DNA of 17,604 nt from SOIV01 sp964435925 (GCA_964435925.1 CAYTBG010000062.1:1-17604), one strand, 5' to 3'. Shown: positions 7,405 through 14,764, counted from the first letter of the stretch. Numbers and translations are program-made. The notes: generated by a model from the sequence alone, not told the origin.

Positions 7405-7884
7405 TTATTTTCTCAACGGAATCCTTGGCTGGCGTTTGCGTAGAGGAAAATCCTTACGCAGAGGATAGCCCTCAAACCCGTCGTACATGAAAATTCGTCT
7501 TAAATCAGGATGCCCTTTGAAATCCACTCCAAACATGTCAAAGACTTCTCTCTCCAGCCAATTGGCATTTTTCCAGAGCGATGCCAGGGAATCAATCCGG
7601 AGGTCTTTCTCTGAGAGACTGACCTTGATTCTTAAACGCTGTACATTGGGAATAGAATATAGATGATAAACCATCTCGAAGCGCGGCTCTTGGCCTTTAT
7701 AGTCGACACAGGTGAGGTCGAGAAGCATGCTGTAGGAATAAGGCTTATCTTTCAAGAATTGGACAATATCAAGAAGGGAATCCCTTTCGATGAGGAGGAT
7801 CTCGTCTCCAAACTGAACAGAAACCTCTTTTATCTTTTCTGAAAATTTCTGTTTGAGTTCTTCTATTACTTTCTTTTTTTCCAT
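7405..7884 (-). CDS. nuoC: NADH-quinone oxidoreductase subunit C (30-kDa)
   Basis: NuoC is a structural subunit of the connecting module with no cofactor. I place the start at the ATG whose first base is 7884, giving 159 residues. The same frame stays open to an upstream ATG at 7965 (186 residues), but that would overlap nuoB by 100 bp and add a tail lacking family features, whereas MEKKKVIEELKQKF is a typical NuoC beginning. A weak GTGGAG precedes the chosen start. The family signature EREVFDMFGVDFKGHPDLRR (residues 111-130) and the following YPLRKDFP are intact. The chosen gene overlaps nuoB by 19 bp and ends 1 bp before nuoD. Confidence 0.94.
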   Translation of the reverse strand: MEKKKVIEELKQKFSEKIKEVSVQFGDEILLIERDSLLDIVQFLKDKPYSYSMLLDLTCVDYKGQEPRFEMVYHLYSIPNVQRLRIKVSLSEKDLRIDSLASLWKNANWLEREVFDMFGVDFKGHPDLRRIFMYDGFEGYPLRKDFPLRKRQPRIPLRK

Positions 7885-8339
7885 CTCCACTCTTGCTCTT
7901 GTTTTTGAATTTTTTCCTGTAACTTTATCAAGCCATCCAAAACTGTCTCCGGTCGAGGTGGACACCCAGGAATGTAAATATCCACAGGGATAATACGGTC
8001 AATTCCTTGAACAACGGCATAATTGTCGTAGATGCCGCCACTCACAGTACAAGTGCCAAAAGCCATAACCCATTTGGGCTCGGTCATCTGGTCATAGACT
8101 GTTTTGAGTACTGGTGCTAACTTGTGAGAGATTGTTCCGCAGACCACGAGCATGTCAGATTGACGTGGTGAAAATCTTGTCCAGCCAGTCCCAAAGCGGT
8201 CCCAGTCAAAATGGGAGGCGGCCGCAGACATATATTCCATTCCACAACAAGCTGTAATATAAGGATAATGAAAAAGAGAATACTTCCGAGCCCATCCCAG
8301 TATGTAATTGAATCTAGTTGTGACAAAGTTTCCTATCAT
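7866..8339 (-). CDS. nuoB: NADH-quinone oxidoreductase subunit B (cluster N2)
   Basis: NuoB holds [4Fe-4S] cluster N2, the last relay before quinone. The 157-residue protein has the adjacent ligands Cys31 and Cys32 (ITACCGMEYM), then Cys97 (GTC) and Cys126 (GCPPRPE). These spacings, 65 and 29 residues, are the same as in the Escherichia coli protein. The start has an AAGAAGG ribosome-binding site about 6 bases upstream and leaves a short N-terminus beginning near the conserved NYILGWARKYSL segment. A 93-bp spacer with a heptamer-phased repeat separates it from nuoA, the largest gap inside the operon. Its basic C-terminus (WRWKKRK) overlaps the start of nuoC. Confidence 0.97.
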   Translation of the reverse strand: MIGNFVTTRFNYILGWARKYSLFHYPYITACCGMEYMSAAASHFDWDRFGTGWTRFSPRQSDMLVVCGTISHKLAPVLKTVYDQMTEPKWVMAFGTCTVSGGIYDNYAVVQGIDRIIPVDIYIPGCPPRPETVLDGLIKLQEKIQKQEQEWRWKKRK

Positions 8340-8354
8340 GCGCTACCTTCTTAT

Positions 8355-8403
8355 TGATCCCTCGTTACCAGTTCCTCATCACCAGTTACAAGTGATCAGT
8401 TAC
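8355..8403. repeat. Heptamer-phased degenerate tandem repeat between nuoA and nuoB
   Basis: Seven consecutive 7-base units fill this span. On the plus strand the consensus is CAGTTAC, exact at 8383-8389 and 8397-8403 and close at 8369-8375 (CAGTTCC) and 8362-8368 (TCGTTAC). The units between them are variants of the type AAGTGAT, TCATCAC and TGATCCC. The array sits in the nuoA-nuoB spacer just upstream of the nuoB ribosome-binding site and would be part of the operon mRNA. Degenerate heptamer arrays of this general kind are known in other bacterial genomes, notably cyanobacteria. Its function here is unknown. Confidence 0.6.
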
Positions 8404-8432
8404 TATCTATATTTTAATCTTATCCGTCTCTC

Positions 8433-8777
8433 TTAATCCCAGACAAAAGCGCCTTTTTTCCAGGCATAGATAAATCCTATGATAATAACAAAAATATAGG
8501 CAAACATGACAATCAATGCAGTTAATCCCATTTCTTTGAAGACAAGAGCCCAGGGAAAGAAAAATACTACTTCGATGTCAAAAAGAAGAAAAATAAAAGC
8601 GACAAGAGAAAACTTAATCGGAACAGGAGTGATCTCTTCCTGGAGGTAAGGACTTCCACACTCAAACGGAGTTTCTTTTGTAGGATTAGTGCTCCTGGGT
8701 CCCAGGAGCTTGTTCATAAAAAGCAGTACAATACCCAGGAGGCCAAAAACGAAGAAAACGAGGAAAAGTTCTGTCAT
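8433..8777 (-). CDS. nuoA: NADH-quinone oxidoreductase subunit A (membrane)
   Basis: This 114-residue protein has three membrane helices (about residues 3-22, 56-78 and 84-105). It packs beside NuoH where the two arms meet. The loop motif KETPFECGSP (residues 34-43), with the conserved Glu39-Cys40-Gly41, and the helix-2 segment FLLFDIEVVFFFPWA, with acidic Asp67 and Glu69, are the NuoA hallmarks. It is the first gene of the nuo operon. A promoter-like sequence lies 25-53 bp upstream of its start, in the gap after lpd. The ribosome-binding site is weak (AAGAG). Full length and intact. Confidence 0.95.
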   Translation of the reverse strand: MTELFLVFFVFGLLGIVLLFMNKLLGPRSTNPTKETPFECGSPYLQEEITPVPIKFSLVAFIFLLFDIEVVFFFPWALVFKEMGLTALIVMFAYIFVIIIGFIYAWKKGAFVWD

Positions 8778-8801
8778 ACTCTTATGTAAATAAAGGCATA
8801 A

Positions 8802-8830
8802 ATTTTATAAGAATAAATTTATATTTGCAA
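8802..8830 (-). promoter_or_regulatory. Putative sigma-70 promoter of the nuo operon
   Basis: On the minus strand TTGCAA (plus-strand 8825-8830) is followed after 17 bases by TAAAAT (8802-8807). That is good spacing and a fair match to both boxes, in the 69-bp AT-rich gap between the lpd stop and the nuoA start. It would give nuo its own transcript. AT-richness raises the chance of a false match, and read-through from lpd remains possible because no terminator is visible between them. Confidence 0.45.
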
Positions 8831-8846
8831 ACACTTTGATAGTTTT

Positions 8847-10250
8847 CTAAATATTTAATACATGAATGGCTTGATTTTTGGCTTTCAGGGCTGCTTCCAC
8901 CACAGCTTCTGATAATGTCGGATGGATATGGATTGATGAAGAGACATCCTGAATTTTCAAGCCTTTTTTCATGGCCAAACTGATCTCAGAGATAAATTCA
9001 CTCGCGTTTGCGGCCAGGATATGAGCTCCGATGATTTCATCTTTCTCATCTGCAATTATTTTGACCATACCTTCCTGTCTTCCCGTAGTAAGGGCGCGGC
9101 CGTTTGCCTGGAGAGAGAACAAACCGACCTGGATCTTTATTCCTCTCTCCTTTGCTTCTTCTTCTGTAAGACCAACTGATGAAAATTCAGGCTCGGAATA
9201 AACAGCCAGGGGAAGAGCTTTATAGTTCATCTCCGCTTTGAGCCCAGAGGCATTCTCCGCAGCAATTATACCTTCATGCGATGCTTTATGAGCAAGAAGG
9301 TATCCACCGATCATATCTCCTATGGCATAGATACCAGGGAGGCTTGTTTCCAGTAGATTATTTACTTTGACAAATCCTTGCTTATCCAAGAGAAGTTTAA
9401 GGTCTTTTCCTGTCAGGCCTTCAGCGTTAGGTTTCCTTCCTGCAGCTAAAAGAACTTTTTTTGCCTCGAACTCAAACGGAGATTGAGTTTTAAGGTTGGT
9501 GCCTTTTAGGCTTACCCTGCTTTCTTTGATGTTGCTTTCCTCTATTCTCATTTGATTATGGATTTTGAGTCCCTGCTGCTTGAGAATCCTCTCCAGTCGG
9601 ACAACTATTTCCCGATCACTACCAGGGAGTATGGTCGGCATAATCTCCAGGACTGAAACATCCGAGCCAAGCCTCTGGTAAATCGAGCCTATTTCAATTC
9701 CGACTGCGCCTGCTCCGACTACCAACATTTTAGTGGGGATGGAATCAAATTCAAGCGCCTCACGAGATGTTACAACTTCCCTCCCGTTTGGCTCAAGGAA
9801 AGGAAGCGCCGCCGGCCTGCTACCCGTAGCAAGGATAATCTTATCTGACTCAAGAATTTTCTCTCCCTCTTCTGTCTTAACAGCAATTTGTTTTTCGCTC
9901 TTGATGAAACCTTCGCCGTTGACAATTTCTATTCCATTTTTCCTTAAGAGAAACTCTATCCCTTTCACCAACCTCTCTACAATTTTGTTCTTCTCTTCCT
10001 GGACTCTCTTCCAATTGCATTTTATTTTTTCTAAAGGACCTTCAATATTCTTGTTTTCTTTTAGCTCTCTATAAATCTTCGTCTGATGCAGAAGATATTT
10101 GGCAGGAATACATCCATAATTCATACATGTCCCCCCTATCCTATCCTTCTCGACTAAAACAACTCTTTTTTTAAGTTGAGCTGCCCTGATAGCAGCCACA
10201 TATCCACCAGGTCCACCTCCTATAACAGCCAAATCATACTTCTTATCCAT
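8847..10250 (-). CDS. lpdA: Dihydrolipoamide dehydrogenase (E3)
   Basis: This 467-residue flavoprotein reoxidises dihydrolipoyl groups of 2-oxoacid dehydrogenase or glycine cleavage complexes and reduces NAD+ to NADH. The FAD loop GGGPGG (residues 11-16) is followed by the redox pair Cys42 and Cys47 in GGTCMNYGCIPAK. ATGSRP (141-146), the NAD loop GAGAVG (179-184) and the second FAD contact AIGD (309-312) follow in order. The C-terminal HPTLSE supplies His443 and Glu448, the catalytic acid-base pair that separates true E3 from mercuric reductases and similar enzymes. It begins MDKKYD after a GAGGGA ribosome-binding site. No E1, E2 or glycine cleavage gene is nearby, so its partners are encoded elsewhere. 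The NADH it makes is a natural substrate for the complex I encoded just downstream. Confidence 0.94.
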   Translation of the reverse strand: MDKKYDLAVIGGGPGGYVAAIRAAQLKKRVVLVEKDRIGGTCMNYGCIPAKYLLHQTKIYRELKENKNIEGPLEKIKCNWKRVQEEKNKIVERLVKGIEFLLRKNGIEIVNGEGFIKSEKQIAVKTEEGEKILESDKIILATGSRPAALPFLEPNGREVVTSREALEFDSIPTKMLVVGAGAVGIEIGSIYQRLGSDVSVLEIMPTILPGSDREIVVRLERILKQQGLKIHNQMRIEESNIKESRVSLKGTNLKTQSPFEFEAKKVLLAAGRKPNAEGLTGKDLKLLLDKQGFVKVNNLLETSLPGIYAIGDMIGGYLLAHKASHEGIIAAENASGLKAEMNYKALPLAVYSEPEFSSVGLTEEEAKERGIKIQVGLFSLQANGRALTTGRQEGMVKIIADEKDEIIGAHILAANASEFISEISLAMKKGLKIQDVSSSIHIHPTLSEAVVEAALKAKNQAIHVLNI

Positions 10251-10280
10251 CTTTCCCTCTTCTTTAAAAAATTCGGCAGT

Positions 10281-10309
10281 ATTATACTCTTTCTCAGTAT
10301 TGTAGTCTA
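10281..10309 (-). promoter_or_regulatory. Putative sigma-70 promoter of lpdA
   Basis: The minus strand shows TAGACT (plus-strand 10304-10309), a 17-base spacer, and a perfect TATAAT (10281-10286), about 31 bases upstream of the lpd start codon. The spacing and the exact -10 box make this one of the better promoter matches in the window. CAGTATT occurs twice, at 10277-10283 and 10295-10301, across this promoter and could be a regulator site, but two short copies are weak evidence. Confidence 0.6.
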
Positions 10310-10327
10310 TTCTGTCTGAATTTTATC

Positions 10328-10355
10328 TTGACAGCCTAAAGCAAATAAGTAAAAA
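10328..10355 (+). promoter_or_regulatory. Putative promoter of the outer-membrane receptor gene
   Basis: A perfect -35 box TTGACA (10328-10333) is followed after 16 bases by TAAAAA (10350-10355), a 4-of-6 match to the -10 consensus. It points away from the lpd promoter, with the two -35 boxes 18 bp apart. A ribosome-binding site follows at 10374. The weak -10 box keeps confidence moderate. Confidence 0.45.
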
Positions 10356-10373
10356 ATAGTGATAATTTAAACG

Positions 10374-10380
10374 AGAGGAG
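10374..10380 (+). promoter_or_regulatory. Ribosome-binding site AGAGGAG suggesting an upstream non-ATG start
   Basis: AGAGGAG is a strong Shine-Dalgarno match but lies 25 bases before the TTG at 10406, too far for normal use. In frame, after a TAA at 10388-10390, there are CTG (10391) and ATT (10394) codons at 10 and 13 bases. Starting there would add residues containing Lys and Arg to the front of the signal peptide. The true start of the next gene may therefore be 10391 or 10394. Confidence 0.45.
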
Positions 10381-10405
10381 AAAAAGTTAACTGATTAAAG
10401 CTCGC

Positions 10406-13198
10406 TTGAATAAGTTCCCTTTCCTTCTGACCTTTGTCATTCTTGGTCTTATCTTAAACTTAAAAATCCTTGCTGATGATTATGGGAATCTTTGGGGACT
10501 CATTGTCAATGAAAATCAAAACCCCCTTCAAGATGTTAGAATTTCCATCTTCCTGAAAGAGAAGGACTTCGAGAAAACTCTGTTGAGCGATACATCAGGA
10601 TTATATATGATTTGCGGGCTTCCCCTTGGCTGCTACAAAATTCGTTTTGAAGCACAAGGATATAAATCCCATATTCAAGAAAGGATCTTCCTTGAACCAT
10701 CTCAATCCCTGTATCTAAAAGTTATTCTCAGCTCTAAAGAAAAAAAAGATAAGTCTTCTTCTAAAGTTCTTCTCCTGGACTATTCAAACTCTCTCCATCA
10801 GACTATTCTTGATAAATTTCAAATCCAAGAGTCCCCATCAGCTCATAATGTTTGGGCTCTTGTGGAAAACCAGGATTTGTCCGCTACAACAAATCGCATC
10901 GATGTGGGCGGACTGTGGGGAAGCATCCCTGCACTCTTCAGCTCAAGAGGAGGCAGCTCCTGGACTCAGAACATCTATCTCCTCAATGGCATGGATGTGA
11001 CCGATCCTTACTGGACGGGGATGCCTCTTTTTTTTCCTGATTTTAATACGCTTCATTACACACAATTGATCAATGCTGGCCATCCTAGTTCTGCCCTTTC
11101 GCCTGGAGCATATTTCAATCTTCTTACTCAAGAAGGGACTGGCCAGTACCACGGCGGAATATCTGCTTTCTACATCCATAAGAAATTTCAAAGTTCAAAC
11201 ATATCGCCTGCCCTAGAGAACGAGGGAATGTTTGATAGTCACTCCTTTAATTATTCAATGGACAGCAATTTTTATTTTTCAGGTCCACTTATCCCTGAAA
11301 AGCTTTTCCTTTTTACTTCATTGTCCACCTTCCATCTTTCCCGGGATTTGGCTGACTTTGAGCAAGAAGATAAAGCATCAGTTTATTCTGGACTAGCGAG
11401 CTTAGAATACCGCTATTCTGAAAGCACTCTCCGTTTTCTCTGGACAGGGCAGATCATCACTTATCCCACTTTTGGCGCTGAAAGATATATTCCCTTCTCA
11501 ACAACATCAGAGCGCAAAGATAATTATAATGTCTTTCAAGCAACCTGGTATTCAAGAATCCAAGACAATCATTTCATCAAAGCAGGATTATGTTTCGTCC
11601 ACGGGAATATTCGCTCTGGTTTTCAAGAAGGAATATCCCGCCAGCATGGCCTTGAAATCCTTAGGAACATTCTTTCTGGAACTGCTCCTCTTGCAACCCG
11701 AGATGCACGGAACTCTCTAACATTTCTCATCAAAGGAGAATCTTTAATAGCATCTTTTCTTAGAGCTAGCCATAGATTTCAATATGGCTTTCAGCTTCAG
11801 CATTGGTTCTCTTCTTCCCAAAAAGAAATAACAGAAAATCTTCACCTCCGTTTTTTTGAGGGGGAATCACTTGAAATCGTAAAATACAACACCCCTGTCC
11901 ATCACCGGGAATCTGCCATTAACCTGAATCTTTTTGCCCAGGACTCTATTACTTTTTCTAATTTTATCTCCCTTTATTTTGGAATCCATCTTGCTTCTAC
12001 TCACGGCTGGATTCCTTCTCAAAATCCAAACCCTTCTTTTGGCGAAGGTTTCTCCAGAGGAAAAAGCAAGATCAATTGGTTCAATGTCTCTCCCCGTTTC
12101 GGCCTCATTTTTCCTTTATCCAAAGCCAAGACATCAGCTTTCAAGATCTCGGTAGCTCGTTACTATTTCACACTTCCTCTTTATCTCCTGACCTACGGGA
12201 ACTCCAATGCTTTAGGAGGATTAGTATATACCTGGAATGATCTAAATAACGATAAACAGTATCAAGAAGGAGAAGCCAGTACCCTTATCAGGCGGGAAGG
12301 ACCCTTCTTTTCAAAGATAGATCCCAGTTTGAAAAGACCTCACACGGATGAATTGACACTCTCCTTTACCTGTACCTTTGGCTCCAACTGGCATTTCTCT
12401 CTTAGTGGATTTCTTAGAAAGAGTAGAAATCTCATTGAAACGACCAATACCGGAGTACCCTTTTCAGCCTTTGAACCAATGGAGTTTTTTGATATAGGAG
12501 ATGACAGGATCCCTGATACTCATGATGACCTCAGCTTTACTATCTACAATCAGAAAGGAGAGACTTTAGGCCAGGATTTATATCTTCTCACCAACCCGGA
12601 TTCAGAAAAAAGAAAATCGAGATACGAAGGACTTGACCTCACTCTTATAAAAAAATACAGCTCTAAATTCACTTTCTTCCTTTCTTTTACTGCCACAACT
12701 GCTGTCGGAACAACAAGCCCTGGCAACACTGAATGGGAAAATGACGACGGCGTCATAGGCAGTTTGTATGATAACCCAAATACACTCATCAATACTAAGG
12801 GGAGAATGCGTTTTGACAGGGCATATACAGGAAGAATAGGCATCAATTTTTTAGCGCTATTTGGCATAAGAATTGGATGTATTGTCAAATATTACGATGG
12901 GCAACCTTTCGCGCGCAAAATCATTGTCTCAGGAATGAACCAGGGCCCTTTTTATATCCAAGCACATCGCCGTGGTGTATCAAGATATGAATACAACAGG
13001 ACGGTGGACATCAGGTTGGAAAAAACGCTGAATTTCGGGAAAACAAAAATGAGGATTATCTTGGATGGTTTCAATATCATAAATAGAGGGCTGGCTACAG
13101 AAGAGAATGAATGGACCGGTCCTGAATACCCGCTTCGCTTTGCAACAGAAATTCAATCTCCCAGAGTTTTTCGTTTGGGCTTTGTTTATGAATTTTAA
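10406..13198 (+). CDS. TonB-dependent receptor-like outer-membrane protein with carboxypeptidase-regulatory domain
   Basis: This 930-residue protein is exported. Residues 1-23 form a signal peptide with a hydrophobic core, and cleavage is likely near ILA-DD. Residues about 27-109 form a carboxypeptidase-regulatory-like beta-sandwich (GLIVNENQNPLQDVRISIF, then SDTSGLYMICGLPLGCYKI). A plug-like segment follows, RGGSSWTQNIYLLNGMDVTD (181-200). The rest alternates short beta-strands rich in aromatic residues, as in a large beta-barrel, and ends in GFVYEF with the terminal aromatic residue typical of outer-membrane proteins. This is the Oar/SusC-like architecture. I see no clear TonB box, and the plug is divergent, so the substrate and even active import are uncertain. 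The start is TTG here; an upstream CTG or ATT is possible. It is divergent from lpd. Its 3' neighbour is hidden by the assembly gap 2 bp after its stop. Confidence 0.82.
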   Translation: MNKFPFLLTFVILGLILNLKILADDYGNLWGLIVNENQNPLQDVRISIFLKEKDFEKTLLSDTSGLYMICGLPLGCYKIRFEAQGYKSHIQERIFLEPSQSLYLKVILSSKEKKDKSSSKVLLLDYSNSLHQTILDKFQIQESPSAHNVWALVENQDLSATTNRIDVGGLWGSIPALFSSRGGSSWTQNIYLLNGMDVTDPYWTGMPLFFPDFNTLHYTQLINAGHPSSALSPGAYFNLLTQEGTGQYHGGISAFYIHKKFQSSNISPALENEGMFDSHSFNYSMDSNFYFSGPLIPEKLFLFTSLSTFHLSRDLADFEQEDKASVYSGLASLEYRYSESTLRFLWTGQIITYPTFGAERYIPFSTTSERKDNYNVFQATWYSRIQDNHFIKAGLCFVHGNIRSGFQEGISRQHGLEILRNILSGTAPLATRDARNSLTFLIKGESLIASFLRASHRFQYGFQLQHWFSSSQKEITENLHLRFFEGESLEIVKYNTPVHHRESAINLNLFAQDSITFSNFISLYFGIHLASTHGWIPSQNPNPSFGEGFSRGKSKINWFNVSPRFGLIFPLSKAKTSAFKISVARYYFTLPLYLLTYGNSNALGGLVYTWNDLNNDKQYQEGEASTLIRREGPFFSKIDPSLKRPHTDELTLSFTCTFGSNWHFSLSGFLRKSRNLIETTNTGVPFSAFEPMEFFDIGDDRIPDTHDDLSFTIYNQKGETLGQDLYLLTNPDSEKRKSRYEGLDLTLIKKYSSKFTFFLSFTATTAVGTTSPGNTEWENDDGVIGSLYDNPNTLINTKGRMRFDRAYTGRIGINFLALFGIRIGCIVKYYDGQPFARKIIVSGMNQGPFYIQAHRRGVSRYEYNRTVDIRLEKTLNFGKTKMRIILDGFNIINRGLATEENEWTGPEYPLRFATEIQSPRVFRLGFVYEF

Positions 13199-13200
13199 AA

Positions 13201-13300
13201 NNNNNNNNNNNNNNNNNNNNNNNNNNNNNNNNNNNNNNNNNNNNNNNNNNNNNNNNNNNNNNNNNNNNNNNNNNNNNNNNNNNNNNNNNNNNNNNNNNNN
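13201..13300. other. Scaffold gap (100 N)
   Basis: Exactly 100 undetermined bases join two contigs. The round number suggests a placeholder, so the real distance is unknown. It hides the terminator of the receptor gene and the promoter and first part of the cytochrome gene. Linkage of the left and right parts of the window depends on the scaffolding being correct. Confidence 0.95.
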
Positions 13301-14158
13301 TGGTCACAGGATATCCACCATAAAGGCAACATGGTCTGTGTAGATTGCCATACAAATTCCAATCCATATCTCCATTTCAGGGAAGGCTTCGTAGATGTCG
13401 ATTGCACTCGCTGTCATCCTGAAGAAACAGAAGAATATCAAAAAAATATTCACTTAACCTTTGCCGCTCCTTCCCCTAATAAAGAACTTCCCCTCTGCTA
13501 CCACTGCCATACCAAACACCACATCCTCCTCCATGATGATCCATCATCGTCCGTCCATGAGGATAATGTGGGAGAGACCTGCAGTGAATGTCATGCCGAG
13601 GTTATGGTTAAAGGGATCTTCAAGGGCTCCTCTTTAGGAAAGATATCCGGACATCGTAAGGGCGACCTTTCAGAGAAGTTTGATATGAGCATGTGCCTTA
13701 ATTGCCATTACGATGATTCCGCTCACGGCGCCAAACGTCCTTACAAGGATTTTTGTTCCCGCTGCCATGATGTTCGTTCAAGAGCTCGCTCTTTCCTGGG
13801 CCCAACACATCTCGATTCGATAAGATGGGTCAAGCTCAATTATATTAGCGGTGGATTTGCTATCCTTCTCTTCGTAGGAATGGGCGTCTTCTTCGGGTAT
13901 AAATCGCGGAAGACGATCACGGGCAGAATAAAGACATGGTATGAAAGCATGAAAATAAAGGAAGAAGCACCAGAGAAAGAGAAAACAGAAACAGAACAAG
14001 TTGCGGATGAGAAAGATATTGGTGATCAAGATAAGAACGATTTAGAAAGGAGCGACGATATAGATAAAAGCGATTTAGATAAAGTAGATCAAGATAAGAT
14101 TGATCAGGATGAGGGCGATCATATTAAAACCGATAAAGATAATAACTATAAAGAATAA
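13301..14158 (+). CDS. Membrane-anchored multihaem cytochrome c, 5' end missing
   Basis: The frame is open from the first base after the gap (WSQDIHHKGN before the Met at 13331), so the gene starts inside or before the gap. Numbering from that Met, six CxxCH haem c sites are visible at residues 3-7, 25-29, 56-60, 84-88, 122-126 and 142-146; more may be lost. Extra histidines (His6-type DIHHKG, H41, H63-H64, H68, H76, H108, H132) could be distal ligands. One membrane helix follows (about 169-190), then a basic stretch and a very acidic, repetitive tail (about 205-273). By the positive-inside rule the haems face the periplasm and the tail the cytoplasm. It is the first gene of a CISM cluster, 12 bp before the ferredoxin subunit. 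The role fits QrcA- or ActA-like electron transfer between a periplasmic partner and the quinone-linked complex. Confidence 0.88.
   Translation, partial: WSQDIHHKGNMVCVDCHTNSNPYLHFREGFVDVDCTRCHPEETEEYQKNIHLTFAAPSPNKELPLCYHCHTKHHILLHDDPSSSVHEDNVGETCSECHAEVMVKGIFKGSSLGKISGHRKGDLSEKFDMSMCLNCHYDDSAHGAKRPYKDFCSRCHDVRSRARSFLGPTHLDSIRWVKLNYISGGFAILLFVGMGVFFGYKSRKTITGRIKTWYESMKIKEEAPEKEKTETEQVADEKDIGDQDKNDLERSDDIDKSDLDKVDQDKIDQDEGDHIKTDKDNNYKE
14039..14143 (+). repeat. 15-bp coding repeat giving an Asp/Lys-rich tail
   Basis: The 3' end of the cytochrome gene is built of units of mostly 15 bp (two of 18) that each begin with GAT or GAC, at 14039, 14054 (18 bp), 14072, 14087, 14102, 14117 and 14132. 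They encode degenerate pentapeptides of the form DLDKV, DQDKI, DQDEG. The units have diverged in third positions and more, so this is an old expansion rather than a fresh tandem array. Confidence 0.65.
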
Positions 14159-14170
14159 AGCAGCAAGATC

Positions 14171-14764
14171 ATGAGCAATAAGAAAAAAAGATATGCCATG
14201 TTGTTCGACTTGAGGAAGTGTATCGGCTGCAACGCCTGTGCTGTGGCTTGCAAGAGTGAAAACGATGTGCCGCTTGGCGTCTGGAGGAGCTGGGTAAAAA
14301 AAGTAGAAAAAGGTCATTATCCCCATTCAAAGGAATTCTTTCTGCCTATCGTCTGCAATAACTGCGCCAAGCCAATCTGTGTCACGGTCTGTCCGGTCAA
14401 CGCTAGCATCAAGCGTCCGGACGGAATCGTCTACATTGACCCCCATAGGTGCATCGGCTGCGGCTACTGCATAGCCTCCTGCCCTTATGGGGTGAGATAC
14501 ATCAATCCCAAGACAAAAATCGCGGAGAAGTGTTACTGGTGTCATCATAGAGTGGACGCCGGTCTAAAACCAGCCTGTGTGGTGGCTTGTCCCACTGGAG
14601 CAATAACATTCGGCGATCTTAACGACCCTCGAAGCGAAATTGCCAAAGCCGTAGCCAAGAATGCGGTTCAGGTTATAAAACCTGATATGGGAACCGATCC
14701 CCAAACGTTTTACATCGGTCTTGAGCAAAGCGCTGTTGAGGCAAAAAAGACAAAAGAGGAATAG
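14171..14764 (+). CDS. Four-cluster [4Fe-4S] ferredoxin subunit (PsrB/DmsB/QrcC-like)
   Basis: This 197-residue protein is the electron-transfer subunit of a CISM complex, linking the NrfD membrane protein to the molybdopterin-type subunit. Four cysteine sets are complete: 17, 20, 23, 27; 62, 65, 70, 74; 94, 97, 100, 104; and 121, 124, 136, 140. The long CxxC-x11-C spacing of the last set is typical of PsrB/DmsB/NrfC. All 16 positions are cysteine, so four [4Fe-4S] clusters are expected. There is no signal peptide. Such subunits usually cross the membrane bound to the Tat-exported catalytic subunit, which here has a twin-arginine signal. The start ATG is 12 bp after the cytochrome stop, with no strong ribosome-binding site, and the end is 4 bp before the NrfD gene. 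Confidence 0.93.
   Translation: MSNKKKRYAMLFDLRKCIGCNACAVACKSENDVPLGVWRSWVKKVEKGHYPHSKEFFLPIVCNNCAKPICVTVCPVNASIKRPDGIVYIDPHRCIGCGYCIASCPYGVRYINPKTKIAEKCYWCHHRVDAGLKPACVVACPTGAITFGDLNDPRSEIAKAVAKNAVQVIKPDMGTDPQTFYIGLEQSAVEAKKTKEE
14755..14760 (+). promoter_or_regulatory. Ribosome-binding site deciding the GTG start of the NrfD-type gene
   Basis: AGAGGA lies 8 bases before the GTG at 14769, inside the last codons of the ferredoxin gene. It supports this GTG over the in-frame TTG at 14721, which would overlap the upstream gene by 44 bp and add a charged tail before the first membrane helix. Confidence 0.7.

Noticed and set aside
7885..7965. N-terminal extension of nuoC from an upstream ATG at 7965
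   Set aside because: It would overlap nuoB by 100 bp and encode a tail without NuoC features; the ATG at 7884 gives the normal beginning.
10312..10334. CTGTC...GACAG inverted repeat over the receptor -35 box as an operator
   Set aside because: Only 5 bp per arm with a 13-bp spacer, and one arm is largely the TTGACA box itself.
10361..10366. GATAAT as the -10 box for TTGACA at 10328
   Set aside because: The spacing would be 27 bases, too long for sigma-70.
12550..12888. Minus-strand frame inside the receptor gene
   Set aside because: It is antisense to the beta-barrel coding region, with no recognisable motif or start signal.
13095..13407. Open frames that run through the N gap on either strand
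   Set aside because: They are open only because N codons contain no stops; they antisense or shadow the receptor and cytochrome genes.
14039..14143. Spaced repeats suggesting a CRISPR-like or regulatory array
   Set aside because: The period is 15 bp, the units lie in frame inside the cytochrome gene, and there are no distinct spacers.
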